From Tolypocladium sp. Sup5 PDA-1 (taxonomy: Eukaryota; Ascomycota; Sordariomycetes; Hypocreales; Ophiocordycipitaceae): a DNA stretch of 64,000 nucleotides. The first letter of the stretch is position 1. The number at the start of each line of letters is the position of its first letter. Positions 34,265 to 44,957 of the stretch are shown here, piece by piece. The notes beneath the pieces are model-generated. The model saw only the letters and a list, made by a program, of their open reading frames with translations, was not told the DNA's origin and made no database searches. Where the stretch lies: the NCBI GenBank assembly GCA_000750105.3, contig JPHH03000055.1, positions 124,001 to 188,000 of the forward strand, given 5' to 3'. Position numbers and translations under genes: made by a program.

Positions 34265-36057
34265 ACTGCGTGCAACGATTGGAGGATGCCTGCTGACTCT
34301 GACTCTCGCGATGCAGGTGCCTCCCCATCGCAACGGAAACGTCTACGACCAATGAAGCCATCCGAGGTTACCGGGCAGCCGCCCGCCCCTCCGGGCGCCC
34401 AGGCGTCTCAGCCGCCGCATACTCCCCAATCCCAGAACACGTCTCTGCCGAGCCAGACGACGCCCGCCTACCAGACCGCAGCGCCTCCCAAGACGACGCC
34501 GACCAAGTCGACCCTCAAGGCCCTCCCGACCGTCCGAGACCACACGACCGACCAGCTCAACCAGAGCGGCGATGAGTACCTCCCGCGCGAGATCGACGAG
34601 TTTGGCGAGAAGAAGGTGATGCCCAACGGGCAGTTGCTTGGCAACCGCCAGTACCGCTGCCGGACTTTCTTGGTCCCGAATAGAGGTGACAAGCTCTTCA
34701 TGCTTGCGACGGAATGCGCCAGGGTGCTGGGCTATCGAGACTCGTACCTGCTGTTCAACAAGAACAGGTCGCTGTACAAGATCATCGCCAGCCAGGCCGA
34801 GAAGGACGACCTGGTCCAGCAGGAAATCCTGCCCTTTTCATATCGCTCCAGGCAGATTGCCATCGTGACGGCGCGATCCATGTTCCGACAATTTGGCAGC
34901 CGCGTCATCGAGAACGGCCGCCGGGTCCGCGACGACTACTGGGAAACCAAGGCTCGCAAGCAGGGCTTCACCGAGGCCGACCCCGCAGGGGAAAAGAGAC
35001 CGGGAGCGGCCAAGGCTCGCGAGGCCGCCGAGGCGCAGAACAACGTGCTCATGAGCGGCCCTCACACCGAGATTGTTTACAACAACAACCCTGGGCCCTA
35101 CCCTGGTGCTCCGCAGCCTCACCTAGTTCAAGCAGGTATGATGGGGGCACCGCCTGGAAACGCAACAAGGATGCCTGGATTAACCGTCGGGGCAGAGTTC
35201 AGCGACACTCGCCCAAGGGACTTCAGCGGGATCATCAAAGGCGGCCCGCGCCAGGAGATCACCGGCCCCGCGTACCAGGACCAGACCAGACCGTCGCCCC
35301 TCGGGGAGTTGCATTCCCAGGCTCACCACGCCGCCGAGTTCAACAGGTCCGTTAACCAGCAGCGCGATATGCGAGGCGAGTACATGCAGGGGATATGGCG
35401 CCGACCCCACGAGCAGCCGGCCTCGTCCACGATTAGCCAGCCTGTGGGTTCCAATGACACCGCCGTCCCGACCACCCGCCCTTCGAGCTCGCCGCATGCG
35501 ACTGCCACCGGCGTGGCGCAGCAACCTGTGGTGTCGTCGCAGAGCCCGCAGATGATGATGACCGCCGCACCGTACTCGCAGTCGATCCACGCGCAAAACA
35601 CCCTTGGCCAGGCTCCAATGAGAAGTATGGCCCCCCAAGTCTGTTTCACACAAGCTCACCTCTAACGTTGTCCTTGCCAGGCTCGTCAGGTAGTATAAGC
35701 CAGGGAACACCAGGCTACAACTATCAGTCCAACCAGGCCATGTGGTCGCAGAATCCGCAGCAGGCTCCCCATCACAACTATGGCAGCTACACCACCCAGG
35801 CACAGCCGCCGCATCCGTCCCAGTCCCCCGCATCCCACCTCCGCCAGCCAAGCACAAGCCAGATCCAGCCCAACATGCCGTTCCCTGGCATGGGCGGCAT
35901 GCAGTACGGCGGCAGCCAGGGCATGTATTCGGCGGACCAGACACCGCGGCAGTACATGGCCCAGAGCACGCCAGGGGGGCCGGCGGTATCACAGCCCTGG
36001 TCGGGGCAGCACTCGCCACCTCCACAGTGGTGGGCGCCTCCGCAGCAGCCGCAATAG
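33538..36057 (+). CDS. Chromatin-remodelling complex subunit, Rsc7/Swp82 family
   Basis: Four exons (33538-33604, 33966-34046, 34317-35624, 35681-36057) give 610 residues. Donors are GTGAGT, GTATGT and GTATGG; the first two introns are unusually long (361 and 270 nt) and repeat-rich. Residues about 137-262 form the CRC subunit domain: YLPREIDEFGEKKV, then PNGQLLGNRQYRCRTF, RGDKLFMLATECARVLGYRD, SYLLFNKNRSLYKII, then RQIAIVTARSMFRQFGSRV and RRVRDDYWE. In yeast this family provides Npl6/Rsc7 of RSC and Swp82 of SWI/SNF; which complex applies here cannot be decided. A basic segment near residue 30-62 may be a nuclear signal. The rest, Pro/Gln/Ser-rich and ending in PPPQWWAPPQQPQ, looks disordered. 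The first exon rests on splice signals alone. Confidence 0.9.
33734..33770. repeat. CATCG/CACCG repeat in intron 1 of the Rsc7 gene
   Basis: Degenerate tandem CATCG, CACCG and CGCG units occupy the middle of the first intron. A nearby CCCAT run (about 33690-33710) adds to the low complexity. Confidence 0.75.
34238..34264. repeat. AG dinucleotide microsatellite in intron 2 of the Rsc7 gene
   Basis: About 13 uninterrupted AG units lie 50 bp before the acceptor of the second intron (34047-34316). It is likely to be length-polymorphic. Confidence 0.9.
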
Positions 36058-37511
36058 TTGCCAAACAAGGCTTGTTGGACGTGACGAGATGAAGGGCGGA
36101 CTCTCATACTTTTCTTTGGACGAACTCCCACAGAATTCCTGGATACCCGAGCATGCAGACTGGTTGGGGTGGCTATGTGCTTTTGGGTCAACGGCCGGTT
36201 GAAATTGTGTATAGCATTTGGCCGGGACGGGATAGAGGAGTCGGGGGTTGGAACACGTCTCCTTATTCGCTTCTTTTTATCCTTCTTTTCCATCTTCTTC
36301 CTCGACTGTTTGATCACGCAAGCTTGTCGTTTCAGGGACATATTTTGCTCGACCACTTTCACTACCGGGATCTGATTTATACCGGTCTGGGGACCAAGCT
36401 GCTGGACGCCGGACCTGCTCAGGGTCGTGACGAGCACCGGACCCGACTTGTTTTTTGCATTCAATTTCTGGCTGCCGGGATAGGGATTGGGAAGTTTCAC
36501 GGAACTCGATATCACTCTTCTGTTTCACGTTTGGGACTGGCCCGGGGTTTCTCGAGAAACGAATATCGCATATGCAACTGTTTTAAGTCTTCCTTCTCGC
36601 AACGGTACCTCGTTCGTCAATCCGACTCCGCTTCACCGCGTCGTCGCCTCTCGAGCATCCAAAGACATGTGTGCAATGATGGAGAAGGCCTAGGCCAGGA
36701 CGACGGGTGGATGAATTGACGAGTCTGGCGGCGTTGGGATGCATCATTTCCTTGCTCGCGAATTCTACGTGCTTTCTTGTCGATGCAGTTGTTACGCTGG
36801 TTGACGTGTTTGATGTGTAATACCTAAGGATGACGACTTGGGCTATTTTTGTTTGGCTTTTGATGGATGCCTTTTCTTCGACTCGGGGTACTCTCTTTTT
36901 TTGTTCTTGTGCTAGGATACATGTCTGTGAGGATATCCTTCGTCTTGTTGGTACTATCAGTGCATCAGATGGAGCGTAGGAGCCTGGCTGGGCGCTCTTT
37001 CAGCTGCAAATGGATTTTTTATTTTTAGTTTTGACTTGAACTTGCTTGCCGTGGAGGCATATCTTGACAATTGCCTGATCCTGAGCTCGTTTTACATGAT
37101 ACATGAAGAAGAGTTATTACACGGTGGTTCCACGTCTGTCGGTCAATGGCGGGCCTCTTGGCTGGCCGTTGCTCGGTGAAGTGCATGCGGCGAATTAGAG
37201 GTGATGGCATGGGGTGGCTGTTGGGTGTTGCTCTTCATTGAACGCACGCATGCAGTGGAACACGAATTAGCGTAACGCGAGTCTAATGTGACGAGTATTG
37301 CACATTTGGCTATTATTAGCCCGTGTCTTCGTACATACGTACATGTTACATACATACACGTCTAGACGACCGTTGGGTTTCGATTGTGTGGCACGTCCAA
37401 CCCAACGCGAAGCAATCCCGATCAGCAGACGAACACCCACATGCAACATACACGCACCGCACCGCGAGCAAGGGATGCCGCGTTCGAACCCGAGGATCCA
37501 CGGACGCATGC
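36058..37511. other. Convergent intergenic region between the Rsc7 and C2H2 genes
   Basis: This is probably dominated by the Rsc7 3' UTR, which is T-rich (TTTTTGTT stretches near 36850-36910). A motif cluster, GTACATACGTACATG and neighbours, lies at 37330-37360. No coding sequence is supported. Confidence 0.5.
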
Positions 37512-38433
37512 TCACAAACTGATGAGACGATTGCCGCTGACAAAGTCACCAATCTTCCTCTGGACCTGCTCGAACCTGGTGCATCCGCAAGCCTCGCTTT
37601 CCAGGTGGTTGATGATGCTAGCGAGGCTCTTGAATTCCATGCGACAGTGGGGACAATGGTACAAGGCCTGCTGGTCTGTTCGACAGTGTCAGCACCAGCT
37701 CTGCGTGAGGGATGGCTAAGGAGTGCTTTGAGCTTACGCGTTGGCGACGACAGATGCTGGTTGAGACCAGACAGCTGCTGAAACGTGCGATGGCAAAGAT
37801 AGCATTCGTACGCATAGCCGTTCCACGTTCTGTAGTCTGCCTCGTATTCATAGGAACCAGTCCAGCCTATGAGATTCTTGGAGACCAACCCGTCTGGGTC
37901 CTTGGACCGAACGAATCTGTAGATCTCGTCCCGGCTGAGGCTTGGGGCCTCCGAGCAGGACCCCGTCTCCAGATGGTGAATTAGCCCAGTAGCAGTGGCG
38001 TAGGGTCTCCGACAGAATGGGCATTTGACCTGGTGGCCTCTGTGTACGCGTGAATTAAGATGCTAATTTCCGTCATTAGTTCCTTGCTCGCAAAGGATGA
38101 GGACTGATGGACCTTTACCATCTTGAGGTCGTTGAATCTCTGGAACATGCGCTGGCATTCGGCACAGAAAAAATGGCAGTCATGCTCGTGCTCAATGCAC
38201 TGCTGCTGTGTTGGACAAGACCGCGGGCACAAAGAACAGCGGAAGGGCCAGTGCTCGGTATCATCCATGTGCTGATTGCATGCTGTTTGGCTGTTGAACC
38301 ACCTAGAGCAGGTGTCGCATTCGAAGTGAGGTGCCGAATGTCCGGTTGACCGACAATGATTTTCTCTAGCTTGCCAACCGGCTGGGAAGGTCTTGCGGCA
38401 AGTGCCGCATTCGAAGTCGGGGGTCCACGGCAT
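37512..38433 (-). CDS. Multi-C2H2 zinc-finger protein of unknown function
   Basis: Three exons (38119-38433, 37738-38062, 37512-37675, in transcription order) give 267 residues. The donors are GTAAAG and GTAAGC, and both splices join well-formed zinc fingers. Fingers seen in order begin FECGTCRKTF, FECDTCSRWF, FRCSLCPRSC, FFCAECQRMF (completed across intron 1 by HLNSRVH), VKCPFCRRPYATATGL, YECYLCHRTF (completed across intron 2 by a His) and YHCPHCRMEF. Between fingers 5 and 6 is a conserved linker, RDEIYRFVRSKDPDG then LVSKNLIGW. The layout resembles a family of C2H2 proteins widespread in Pezizomycotina whose function I do not know; RNA or DNA binding is possible. The start ATG opens the frame with the MPWTPDFECGTC opening typical of that family. 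Confidence 0.88.
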
Positions 38434-39203
38434 GATGTAGAGGGAGAGAATGGCTCAATTGATGTTGATTGCGTTGTGATGAAAAAGGAGGCGAGTACTT
38501 TGTGTGTTGTGATGGAATCAAGCGTGTAAGGTGAGGTACAGGCAAAGGTGGGGGGGGGGGGCCGAGGTTGGAGGCTGGCCTGCGGTGGTGGCGCTCTCTC
38601 GTTCCGTGTCTTGCTACTTCCGTGGTCCGTGAAACCTTGGTGAGGCGAGTGGTAGGCTCGACGCCTGAGAAAGCGGTCTGGGCCACTGACGAAGCTGATG
38701 ATGAAGGAGGGAAAGGGCGAAGCAGAGGACTGCAGCAGCAGCTCGAGCTCAGATACGTACCCGAGACGGTGCGGTGAATCGCTCCGCGAGATTGCACCTG
38801 CCGCAACCCTCAGGTGACCAGGTCCAAAATGCGGTCAGGCACCTTATTTATGAATACACGGAGCAGGAACGGGTAGGGACATCGTCGGCAGGCCCAATGG
38901 ACTTGACACAATCATCGCATTTGCGATGCGTTGCGCTCTGGCTTGCCAATGCTTCCTGTAAGTCGTTCGTTGGTGGTGAAGTGCCTTGAGTGCGTAGAGT
39001 TTCGCTATTGCCATGACGTGAGCCATACGTTACGTGGGACAGATGGGCAAGATTCAGAAATTATAAGAGAATAGGCACTGAGTACCACCGGTTAGGTATC
39101 AAAGATGAAGGAGTACAATAACTTGGCATTTCGCTCTGTCTATCCTCTTGTTAACATGGAGGGGATTGCGTAGGGTAAGTCAATTACGGCTACTAAGTGT
39201 TTT

Positions 39204-39217
39204 CGCCGGATCCGGCG
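39204..39217. repeat. Perfect 14-bp palindrome CGCCGGATCCGGCG
   Basis: CGCCGGATCCGGCG equals its own reverse complement. It lies 7 bp before the 22-bp triple repeat and shares the GATCCGG core with that repeat's first unit. Confidence 0.9.
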
Positions 39218-39223
39218 GTGACA

Positions 39224-39289
39224 CCCAAGCGATCCGGAACCGACTCCCAAGCGATCCGTAAGCGACTCCCAAGTGATCCGCAAGCGGCT
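39224..39289. repeat. 22-bp direct repeat, three contiguous copies
   Basis: Three head-to-tail 22-bp units (39224-39245, 39246-39267, 39268-39289) share CCCAAG(C/T)GATCCG at the left and CG(A/G)CT at the right. They differ at a few positions, so the array is not recent. Iterated units of this type can be regulator-binding sites of a transposable element or promoter. Confidence 0.85.
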
Positions 39290-39768
39290 TCTGGTTAATC
39301 TAGCAATGGGACCTAGCTAACTAACTAGTACTTGGTACTCGTGTTCCCTCGCTAGTCTGTACTGCTTCTGCCACGCTCCTTACAATTATCCCCCTCTCTG
39401 TGTGGACGTCTTGGCCACATCAGGGAATAGTGCAATGTCTTCAGTTCCTCCTAGAATCTGTTGGTAAAAGACATGGTTTCGGTAATTAGTCGATAGCATA
39501 TGTTGGTATGTTTGTTTTTGTTTGTAATGTGCGTTGCTATATCGTTGTTATAGCGGATTGGTTATCGCCTGGCAACCGGTAGTTATTTAACCGTGTGTTA
39601 GCAGTTGCGCAATGACTATAAGAGTGCCCTCTCCTTAGGTGCGTACTTGTTCTTCTTTTCTTCTTTCTTAACTCTTCCGCAAATTCTTTATTTGCCGTTG
39701 AGTTATCGTGTATTCTTGTGCCCATCCATCGACAACCTCCTCCCTCTCGCCCCCCTGTCATCGTTAAG

Positions 39769-40059
39769 ATGACTTCGACCCCCAAGCGGTCGAATACGAA
39801 GCGCAGCGCGGTCAGCCGCAGGTTGGCCGCGCAGCTCGTCAGCGGCTCCCCGGTGAAGCGTCGTCGTCTCCCCAGTGAGACTCGCGGTGCCTCTGGCTCC
39901 CCCTTGGCCAAGAAGGCCAAGACTGATGCAGGGTTGGTCGAGACCCCGAGTCTCCCTGGTGAGATGGTGGCGACTAACCAGGAGTTGCCTGTCGAAGAGC
40001 CGGCGCCTGTTGGTGCTGTTTCTGGTGAGTCTCCCTGTCCGTCCCCCCTGGAGAGGTAG
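39769..40059 (+). CDS. Small basic protein, unrecognised; possibly the 5' part of a mobile-element ORF
   Basis: The 96-residue frame opens with ATG after a CT-rich leader and a TATAAGAG box about 150 bp upstream. The N-terminal half is basic (MTSTPKRSNTKRSAVSRR, then SPVKRRRLPS) with nuclear-signal-like clusters; the second half is acidic and Pro/Glu-rich. The stop codon TAG is immediately followed by GTAACG, so a donor AG|GTAGGT overlaps the stop and the real protein might continue after an intron. I recognise no family. A position beside repeats and AT-richer DNA makes a truncated retroelement gag-like start possible, but a host orphan gene is equally possible. Confidence 0.4.
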   Translation: MTSTPKRSNTKRSAVSRRLAAQLVSGSPVKRRRLPSETRGASGSPLAKKAKTDAGLVETPSLPGEMVATNQELPVEEPAPVGAVSGESPCPSPLER

Positions 40060-40701
40060 GTAACGTTGGGCGTTCTGCGCCTGAGTAGCCATAGGTAGGT
40101 GGCGACTCCCTCACGACTCCGGCAACGGCCGTTGTCTCCGCTACAACTTACAAGTGACGACAGAAACCAGCAACCTGGTGACTCTCTCCAACGCATACGT
40201 AAACATTATGAGGAGTAAGTAGTAAGAATGTACTGGAACTATGAGACGTAGGTCGCCTTCTGGAGCCTTTTCGGGGATGTAATAACGGTCCCAGTTGCAT
40301 GGCATCGCACCCGCACCGCCACACCTTGCCCTGTGGCCTGTACCATTACTTTTCCCACATCGGAGGATTGATGTGCATGCATACTCGCGCTGCAAGATGG
40401 TGTGGCTGCCCTACAGCGCTGTAGCACAACAGACGGCGTGCGCGTGTGTGGTGCTACATGTACACCTGCATCATGTATGCGGGACGCCGCTGTTGATGAT
40501 GGGAGGGGGATATGAAGGAGGGGCGGAATGGTTTCGTGAAATGCCCGGTCTGGCGGGTGAGATGTACTCGTAGGTGGCTCGGTTGGTTGCCATGATGTTC
40601 GTTGGGCGCAGGGGGGTGAACATATCTGATGCATTCTTTTTGGCTCATGGAAGTGGCATGTAGTCCGTACACAATATCTCCAACGTTGTTAGCCAATGAC
40701 C
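40060..40701. other. Intergenic region between the small ORF and dpb4
   Basis: No gene was seen. Several GTAGGT motifs lie near 40055-40100, and a GATGTACTCGTAGG copy of the dispersed motif lies near 40560. The right end should hold the dpb4 3' UTR. Confidence 0.5.
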
Positions 40702-41900
40702 TTAATCACTCTCATCTCCATCCAGAGCCTCATCCTTCTCCTCCCGTCCCTCTCTGACCTCCAACGCATCTTGCGTCTCATCTCCACTTCCCTGCTCTTC
40801 CTCATCGTCATCCTCCTCCTCATCCACCTCGTCGTCCTCGTCCTCGTCCTCATCCACCTCCTGCTCCTCTGGCTCCTCGGCGTCCTCCTCCTCCGTCGTC
40901 TCAGCGTCGTCGTGGGGATCTACACGAGGCTTCTTGGCACGCGGGGGCTCGGCGGAGGAGGCGGTGGTGGTGTTAGCGATGGTGGTGTCGGCGAGGGTGG
41001 TGGACGTCTGATCGGCCATGTCGGTGTCAGTGCCCTTGGGGCGGTCTCCCTTGGGGGCGCGGGCCTTTGCCCTGTAGGAGGTGCGTTTCTCCGTCTGGAT
41101 GGCGTTGAATTCTGGGGGTCGCAGCGTTAGTCTCCGCATATGGGGGAGAGGTGCGAGTGTGAAAAACTGGAGTGGTGAGGCTTCAGAGCGCAACTCCAAC
41201 AAGGCTCTCGCAATTCTCAAAGTGACAGATTGAAGTCAGATATAAGGAACGGTGCCATGCTATCACGTACTCGCAAACTCAGCCTCAAGGGGCTCGCGCA
41301 AAAAGGAAAACTCGGTGTCATCGAGGGCCCTGAAGACATCTGCCGGTGAGATGGTCTTCTTGCCAGCATTAGTGGTGTGTTCATTGGCGCTGTGAGGCGT
41401 CAGTTGGGTTGATCTTGAACCTGAGTCTGTCGATGCCATCTTGGCGGCACAGAAGAAAGGTCTCGTTTGGGGTAGTCATACTGCGACGCCAGGTAGTTGA
41501 TGAAGACGGTTGCGCTCTTGCTCATGGCCAGAATGGCATTGGCCTGGATCTGAGTGTTTGGAGGCAAGACTCCCTTTGCCAGCCTCGTAATAATCGACTT
41601 GGGTAGAGTTAGGTCCTGGTAGGGAGGCAACCACCGTCAGCCTTGTCCTCTCATGCTCAGTAAACGTCACGGCTCTCCTGACAGCAGCAGGAGAGCACGA
41701 GGAGAAACTCATACTTCAATCGTCACAGCATCCTTATCTTTATGATCCTTGTCCTTATCCTTGTCCTTCTTCTCCGATGAAGGTGCTGCTGGGTCCTGGG
41801 ACTGGTCGTCTGCCGATGCGAAGGACACGGCGCTCTCGTCGTGTGTGGCCACGGTGACGGAGGCGTCGCTCTTGCGCTGGTCAGACTTGCGCGGCGGCAT
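40702..41900 (-). CDS. dpb4: DNA polymerase epsilon histone-fold subunit Dpb4
   Basis: Four exons (41715-41900, 41482-41615, 41271-41389, 40702-41111, in transcription order) give 282 residues. All three introns (99, 92 and 159 nt) splice in frame into conserved text. Residues 63-135 are a histone fold of the POLE3/CHRAC17 type: DLTLPKSIITRLAKGVLPPN, then ILAMSKSATVFINYLAS, HANEHTTNAGKKTI and SPADVFRALDDTEFSFL. A region with EFAKFNAIQTEKRTSYR follows. The N-terminus is rich in Lys/Asp, and the last 80 residues form an Asp/Glu tail. Dpb4 pairs with Dpb3 in polymerase epsilon and also serves the ISW2/CHRAC remodeller. The start ATG opens the frame. Confidence 0.93.
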
Positions 41901-44081
41901 GGCTATGTATGGTATGATGATGTTGATTATGATTATTGAAGCCCCCGGAGATGTTTGCGGATGAGGAGAAGTCCTTGGCGGCTCAGAGATGCCCAGGTGT
42001 CCGCATCAGATGAGACGCATCAAGAACAAAAAGGAGTCCCGCCGCGCTGTGCGTCGAGGGTGTCCAGGCGTCTCGTTCGGCGTCCTGGAGCCTTGGCCAG
42101 CGTGGAGATGGGCGTGGTGAGCCTGACACGGCAAGATTTGTCGACGTGGCGGCAGGAGACTGGCGCAAGCGGCGTATTGTGGTTTGAGAGCCGAGATTGA
42201 GTGAAGCTTTGTGGCAATTGTGGTTGCCGCACGCAAGCGCGTTCAGCGCCTTTTGACGCGCCCCGCCAAGGGCGAGCGCGTTAAGTGGTCACCTCCTTCC
42301 TGTCACCTGTGGACGGGCTCCGACTCCCTCAACCCTTCCATCGCCAACGCCATCGCCATCGCCATCACCATCACCATCACCATCACTGCCGCTGCGCACT
42401 GCACTGGGCCAGACTCCTCTTCCCGGCAATTGCGTGGCCTGTCGCTCTCCGATTGCTTGAGTATTTCTACCAGTTGAGCTTGTGGCCATGCACGCTACGC
42501 CCTTTGGAATCGCCAGCTCGAGAAGGTTCGGGGCAAGCCGAGAAGGACCCGGCCTGTCGAGTCTCGCAAGTGCGCGCCTCGTCACCAAGAGTCGGAATCG
42601 ACTCACTGCTCGAGGATTGAACGAATCACGCGCACAGTGCCGGCTGCTGGACTCCTCGACATGAGGGTCGGGTCTCGAGCATGCCAGCCCTAAAACCCGT
42701 GTGTTACGTTCGGCAGCCTCATCTACCGTGTCCGATCAAGTGACCGAATTGTACGGACTAGCCGTGGCGGACATATCCATGGACTTGGGTCTTCTCTACC
42801 TTCTACGGATGCTACGGCTTCTGCCCATTGAGGTGCGCTTCGTCCCGATAGAGCACCAACCATGCCATTAGACCGAGCAAGGGCCTCGGGGATATCTGCA
42901 TTGGCCAGGAACGTATTGAACTGCAGCATTCGGCGTTGAACGTCGGGAGATATATGGTGTGCCGAGACTGGTCCAGCACTCCTCGACGCTCGACTTGATA
43001 CAAATTGGTGTCCGGGGCAGAGCAAACCCTGGGGGACACGAGGACGTGGTCCAAGTCTCCGTGAACGCTCGCAATTCAACAAGGTATTGCCCACTCTGCA
43101 CGGTGCAAGACGCAAATCTTGGCTGCACTTCACGCCGATACCAGATTGCAGGGAGGGAAACCACGGGCCATGGGAGCAAGGACCCCTACGTCCTTCATCT
43201 CCAATCCTCGTCGACGGCATTTACCAGATGGCGCACAGGCTGGTCCTCGCACAAACCTTCCATGCTTGGTTGATTCATTCATCGGCCCGCAGTTAGGCGC
43301 GCAAACTACGGAATGTAGTTTCAATCGTTTTCCTCCTAGTATTCCTTCTCCACAGGTAGGCCGAACTCCTCACAGCCTCCACACACAGACATTCGGGGTT
43401 ACGAATACAGTGGTGCATCACTCTGGCCAGATTGGTCCTTAATTGAAGGTCAAGTTTCTCATTTTGTTTGTTCGATGCTAAAGAGGGCCTCCTTGGGTCC
43501 TGTCTGTCTGTGGGCGCACATGCCGTCCAGGGCTGGTCTATGCCCGTCCCTATGTGCTTTGTAGCCTATGTTTCAATGGCCACATTCGTTACTGTCATGC
43601 TCGAATTCCATCTCTTGGGTATATCCATCCTGAACCATAACTGAAACTATTCGCAGGTCCTGCCGCGTCTCTCTCCGAGAGTCGGTTGCGGGACTTGGTG
43701 GTCCCAGGCGGTCTCGTTTCGTTTCGACAACAGTTGTTCGCCTCACCGCGTATGTATATTCACAATCTGCTTGCGTGGCGTTCGAGGCCCCGTCAATACC
43801 GGCAGCGATGATCTCTTGCTGACTGATGTGCATGACATGAACCATCGTCGATGCGTCGTGAGCCCCCCTGTCAGTTGTGAAACGTGGTTGGTCCCCATAA
43901 TTCACAGCGAGTCCACAAGTCCGCGGGATGATTGGAAACGCCGTGCAGGGATTATGATTGAACCCACCAGCTGTCTCTCGTCCCTGGTTCCCTGTTTTTG
44001 GCTTCCATGAATTTGGAAACAAAGAAGAAGGAAAGAAAAATGTGGGCGGTTGCGGATTACCTCATTCGGGGAGTGAACGGT
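41901..44081. other. Intergenic region between dpb4 and the membrane-protein gene
   Basis: The left end is the dpb4 promoter. A hexanucleotide repeat lies at 42349-42386. The centre (42700-43300) has open frames on both strands without recognisable domains, and the right end is the 3' flank of the 44082-44957 gene. No gene is supported. Confidence 0.5.
42349..42386. repeat. CCATCG/CCATCA hexanucleotide repeat
   Basis: Two CCATCG-type units and then four CCATCA units in tandem (with partial ends). It lies in non-coding DNA 0.45 kb upstream of dpb4. Confidence 0.85.
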
Positions 44082-44957
44082 TCATCCTATGGCCCGCCCA
44101 ATCTCGGACTGATGTAGCACTGGCCGCGGCGAGAGGCCGCCGAGGAGCACGTCCTCCTCAAACGACGTCCGGGGCGGCGTGGACCGTGACGAGTAGACGC
44201 CGTTGGATCCTGAGCGGTGCGTTGGCGACGTTGGCAGGAAAGTGTCGGCCGAGCGACGCGGAGGCGTTTGGTATTCCGAATGCTGGCCGTACCACAGGTC
44301 ACGGCCGCCGGTGGTCCCGGCCATGGTGGCTCGCGTGCTCTTGCTGCGGTTGTGCCGCGGACACGACGGGTTGTGTTTTGCGAGGCGCGACGGATATCGC
44401 TTGACCTGCGAGATGAAGGCGTCTTCTCCCTGGACGGCCTCGTCCGTCAGCCCGGGCCGCGCGTTGGGTGCTCGCGCGAGGACCGGCGTCTGCGGGATGT
44501 CGACACTTTGCTTGCCGTGGGGTGGCGACGCAGGGACGTCCTCGGACATGCGGGAGTTGTTGTACTGGGACGGGCTCTGGTAGACGATGACGCTCGGCGG
44601 CTTCTGGATGGACGTGACTGAGTTCCCAGGGCGGTGGATTGCATGGCTATTGCGGTGGCTGTTGCGTTGCTTTGCCCGCGAGTGCGGCTCGGGAATGGGA
44701 GACTTCTCGTCGGCCCTGCCAAACTTCCACGACTCAATCTCCTCGTCGCCGATGGGTGTGATACCCCGGTTGAATAGCCGAGACTTCCGCCTACGGACGC
44801 GGTAGTACAGCACGGAGGCGAGGATGATGAGGACGATGGATGGGATGGTCGTCGCCAAGATGATGGTGGCGGTGCGGTTCGAGACTTTTTGGTCCGTCAT
44901 GTTGCCGCTCCTCCGGTCGCCCGCGGTGCTTTTATGATCCTGTGAGACGTCGGGCAT
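44082..44957 (-). CDS. Single-pass membrane protein of unknown function
   Basis: A single frame of 291 residues from the first in-frame ATG. A short hydrophilic N-terminus carries possible N-glycosylation sites (NMT, NRT). One clear membrane span, TIILATTIPSIVLIILASVL, occupies about residues 32-55 and is followed by a YYRVRRRKSRLFNRG basic stop-transfer stretch, which predicts an inside C-terminus. The long tail is Ser/Pro/Arg-rich and low in hydrophobic residues, with several SPT/TPP-type phosphorylation-like sites. No signal peptide is visible, so the model may lack an upstream exon. I do not recognise a named family. Evidence that it is coding is the uninterrupted frame and the sensible protein organisation. 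Confidence 0.6.
   Translation of the reverse strand: MPDVSQDHKSTAGDRRSGNMTDQKVSNRTATIILATTIPSIVLIILASVLYYRVRRRKSRLFNRGITPIGDEEIESWKFGRADEKSPIPEPHSRAKQRNSHRNSHAIHRPGNSVTSIQKPPSVIVYQSPSQYNNSRMSEDVPASPPHGKQSVDIPQTPVLARAPNARPGLTDEAVQGEDAFISQVKRYPSRLAKHNPSCPRHNRSKSTRATMAGTTGGRDLWYGQHSEYQTPPRRSADTFLPTSPTHRSGSNGVYSSRSTPPRTSFEEDVLLGGLSPRPVLHQSEIGRAIG

Larger units (their letters stand above)
38434..39768. other. Intergenic stretch with retroelement-like left part
   Basis: The first few hundred bases are the promoter of the C2H2 gene, with a G-run near 38550-38562. From about 39050 the base composition shifts to more AT-rich. This part has a 14-bp palindrome, a 22-bp triple repeat, CTAACTAACTAGTACTTGG near 39315, a TATAAGAG at about 39617 and CT-rich DNA up to the ATG at 39769. 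It looks like the control region of a mobile element, but no matching terminal repeat was found. Confidence 0.4.

Noticed and set aside
39224..39289. CRISPR-like array
   Set aside because: The three 22-bp units are contiguous with no spacers, and the DNA is eukaryotic.
42723..43220. A 165-codon minus-strand frame
   Set aside because: Parts look protein-like, but it starts and ends without context, has no domain, and competing frames of similar length exist on both strands.
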